From assembly GCA_035551935.1 (NCBI GenBank), contig DASZMJ010000069.1, positions 1 through 14,505 on the forward strand: DNA of 14,505 nucleotides, in the 5' to 3' direction. A program made the position numbers and the translations under genes. The notes below the pieces were generated by a model. It was not told the DNA's origin and searched no databases. It saw only the letters and a list, made by a program, of their open reading frames with translations. The number at the start of each line of letters is the position of its first letter. Within the stretch, counting starts at the first letter, position 1. Below are positions 13,322 through 14,505 of this stretch, in pieces. The DNA is from DASZMJ01 sp035551935 (GTDB lineage: Bacteria > Planctomycetota > Planctomycetia > Isosphaerales > Isosphaeraceae).

Positions 13322-13592
13322 TCTCCAACCCAAACGGCGGCGGGCCTTCGTGCCCACGACCGCGCTGGCCAAGTCGGTCGATTTCGACGACGCTATGATG
13401 CGCGTCACGTTCACCGACGGCCGCATCCTCTGCGTGCCCTTGGCCTGGTTCCCGGTGCTGAACGCCGCCACGCCCGAGCAGCGCGCTCATTGCGAGATCG
13501 GTGGGGGCGGGATCGGACTCCACTGGCCCGACCTGGACGAGGACCTGTCGATCGCGGGCCTGATGGCCGGAGTCGATCGGCAATCCGCCTGA
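13305..13592 (+). CDS. DUF2442 family protein
   Basis: A 95-residue DUF2442 protein. Family blocks: VDFDDAMMRVTFTDGRILCVPLAWFPVL, NATPEQRA-like AATPEQRAH, EIGGGGIGLHWPDLDEDLSIAGLMAG. The N-terminal 20 residues (SLQPKRRRAFV) are a basic extension ahead of the domain. The ATG at 13305 lies inside the end of the DUF4160 gene (17-base overlap), so translation is probably coupled. No HTH is attached, unlike some members. It forms the second half of the DUF4160-DUF2442 pair. Confidence 0.85.
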   Translation: MSTSASLQPKRRRAFVPTTALAKSVDFDDAMMRVTFTDGRILCVPLAWFPVLNAATPEQRAHCEIGGGGIGLHWPDLDEDLSIAGLMAGVDRQSA

Positions 13593-13991
13593 CTCGGCCA
13601 GGATGCCGCCGTAGCCGGCACGTCACCCATGCACCCGCCGGCCGCGAGGGGGGTCGGATCGTTCCGATGAGGCCGTCCCGGTCGGCGCGGACGTGACGTC
13701 GATCCTCGGGCGACGTGAGCGGGCGGGAGTCGCGGTCGACCATGTGGGCCTTCGCCTGGCAGCGCCCCCGTCATCGTCACCCACGGCCGCCGCTTCCTCA
13801 CCCCCACCGACATCGTCCTCGAGATCGAGGACGGCCGCCTCAAGTCCCCCGCCGGCGCCGTCCCCGCCGGCGCCGCGACGACCAGACCACCCGCGCCATC
13901 CAACTTGGTATGGATCGATCCCGCGGCTTGCGATAGATTTCGACGCGCCCCGATCGGACCGATCGCCCGCCCGGAGTCCACGGAGGTCGCC
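13593..13991. other. Gene-free stretch with a coding-like remnant
   Basis: About 400 bases without an intact gene. From about 13764 to 13875 one plus-strand frame has almost every codon ending in C or G and reads APVIVTHGRRFLTPTD, then IVLEIEDGRLKSP, like a piece of a real protein. It has no start with a ribosome site, and the frame runs on without a stop into the next gene's leader as unconvincing sequence. Family not recognised. Two copies of a 15-base unit ending CCCCGCCGGCGCCG (13846-13860 and 13861-13875, one mismatch) follow in the same frame. No RNA gene, terminator or mobile element is visible in the rest. Confidence 0.4.
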
Positions 13992-14505
13992 ATGTCGCCG
14001 ACCGCACGGATGCTCCTCGTCCTCGCCGCCCTCGCCCCGGCCGCCCTCGCGTGCGCCGAGGAGCCCCGCACGGAGATCCCGCGCGAATTGGTCCTGGAGC
14101 GCTTCCGCGTCGCCAAGGGGGGCGACCTCCTGCTCGTCCCCGTCCGGTTCGCCGGGCGAGATCGCCTTTTCGTGGTGGACACGGGAAATACTCTCACCAC
14201 ATTCGATGAGTCGCTGCCGCTCGGGGTGCCCCGTACGGTCGTCGAGTCGATCACGCCACAGGGCAGGGTCCCGGTCCGTATCTATGATTCACCCTCGGCC
14301 GAGGTCGGGCGGCTACCGCTTCAAGTCCCGTACGTCATCGGCGCGGACCTGGGATGGATGCGCGAAATCAGCGGATACCGGATCGACGGCGTCCTCGGGA
14401 TGGATTTCTTGAGACGCTTTGTTGTTCATATTGACTTTGATCGCGGTGAACTCCTGCTCCTGAAAGCGGTGCCGAGAGATGCCGGAGAGGCAATCGCCTT
14501 GAGGT
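13992..14505 (+). CDS. Secreted retropepsin-like aspartic protease, 3'-truncated by window edge
   Basis: A frame open from an ATG at 13992 to the right edge (171 codons visible). GGAGG lies five bases before the ATG. Residues 1-22 form a signal peptide (MLLVLAALAPAALA, cleavage before or just after the Cys at 21, which is not a convincing lipobox). The mature part has FRVAKGGDLLLVPVRFAGRDRLFVVDTGNTLTTF, with D63-T-G65 as the catalytic aspartate motif of single-domain clan AA proteases. It continues to IDGVLGMDFLRRFVVHIDFDRGELLLL, the typical second block with LGMDFL. These are periplasmic or surface proteases that dimerise to form one active site. Codons near the right edge become more A/T-ending. 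There is no apparent operon with the DUF2442 gene 399 bases upstream. C-terminal domains, if any, lie outside the window. Confidence 0.78.
   Translation, partial: MSPTARMLLVLAALAPAALACAEEPRTEIPRELVLERFRVAKGGDLLLVPVRFAGRDRLFVVDTGNTLTTFDESLPLGVPRTVVESITPQGRVPVRIYDSPSAEVGRLPLQVPYVIGADLGWMREISGYRIDGVLGMDFLRRFVVHIDFDRGELLLLKAVPRDAGEAIALR

Noticed and set aside
13487..14254. 255-codon minus-strand open frame over the DUF2442-protease interval
   Set aside because: It overlaps the strongly supported DUF2442 end and the protease signal peptide and DTG motif, and its Ser/Arg/Pro-rich translation shows no family.

Overview
The window is very GC-rich, with strong third-position G/C preference, frequent GTG starts and many secreted or membrane proteins of unknown function. 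DUF4058, Bat-type VWA proteins, DUF3179, DUF4160/DUF2442 and typical dispersed intergenic repeats together point to a planctomycete, most likely of the Isosphaeraceae. This is an inference from gene content; there is no rRNA or other phylogenetic marker. I see no tRNA, rRNA, CRISPR array, transposase, integrase or origin.

Layout, left to right. The window opens inside a plus-strand DUF4058 gene (2-544), followed by two plus-strand aerotolerance-type genes: a BatA-like VWA protein (598-1611) and a BatB-BatC fusion (1662-3371) joining a VWA domain to TPRs. Next comes a long minus-strand block: a small membrane protein (3440-4120); a secreted protein built from two tandem copies of a ~105-residue domain (4319-5062); a MarR regulator (5217-5672) with a recognisable promoter and dyad; a 51-codon LysR-type HTH remnant (5729-5884); and a probable three-gene secretory operon read from 9313 to 5925. 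That operon encodes an SBP56/methanethiol-oxidase-like protein, a TIM-barrel-like secreted protein and a protein with two DUF3179-like halves.

Further right is a minus-strand, translationally overlapping pair: an HSP90-family ATPase (12504-10666) followed by a helical-repeat protein (10682-9492) that ends at a strong hairpin. A 213-base divergent gap, holding a dispersed repeat relic and a 7-bp inverted repeat, separates HSP90 from a 94-residue plus-strand orphan (12718-13002). A DUF4160-DUF2442 overlapping pair follows (13088-13592). About 400 bases without an intact gene then lead to a secreted retropepsin-like aspartic protease that runs off the right edge (13992-14505).

Most of the window looks like ordinary chromosome with accessory small operons. 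The points most worth a second look are the MarR promoter/dyad and the decayed LysR fragment abutting it, the 14-nt-phased octamer repeats upstream of the secreted repeat protein, the HSP90-TPR overlapping pair, the SBP56 operon with its unusual partners, and several dispersed repeat relics lying between genes. I found no clear evidence of a wholly new multi-gene system.
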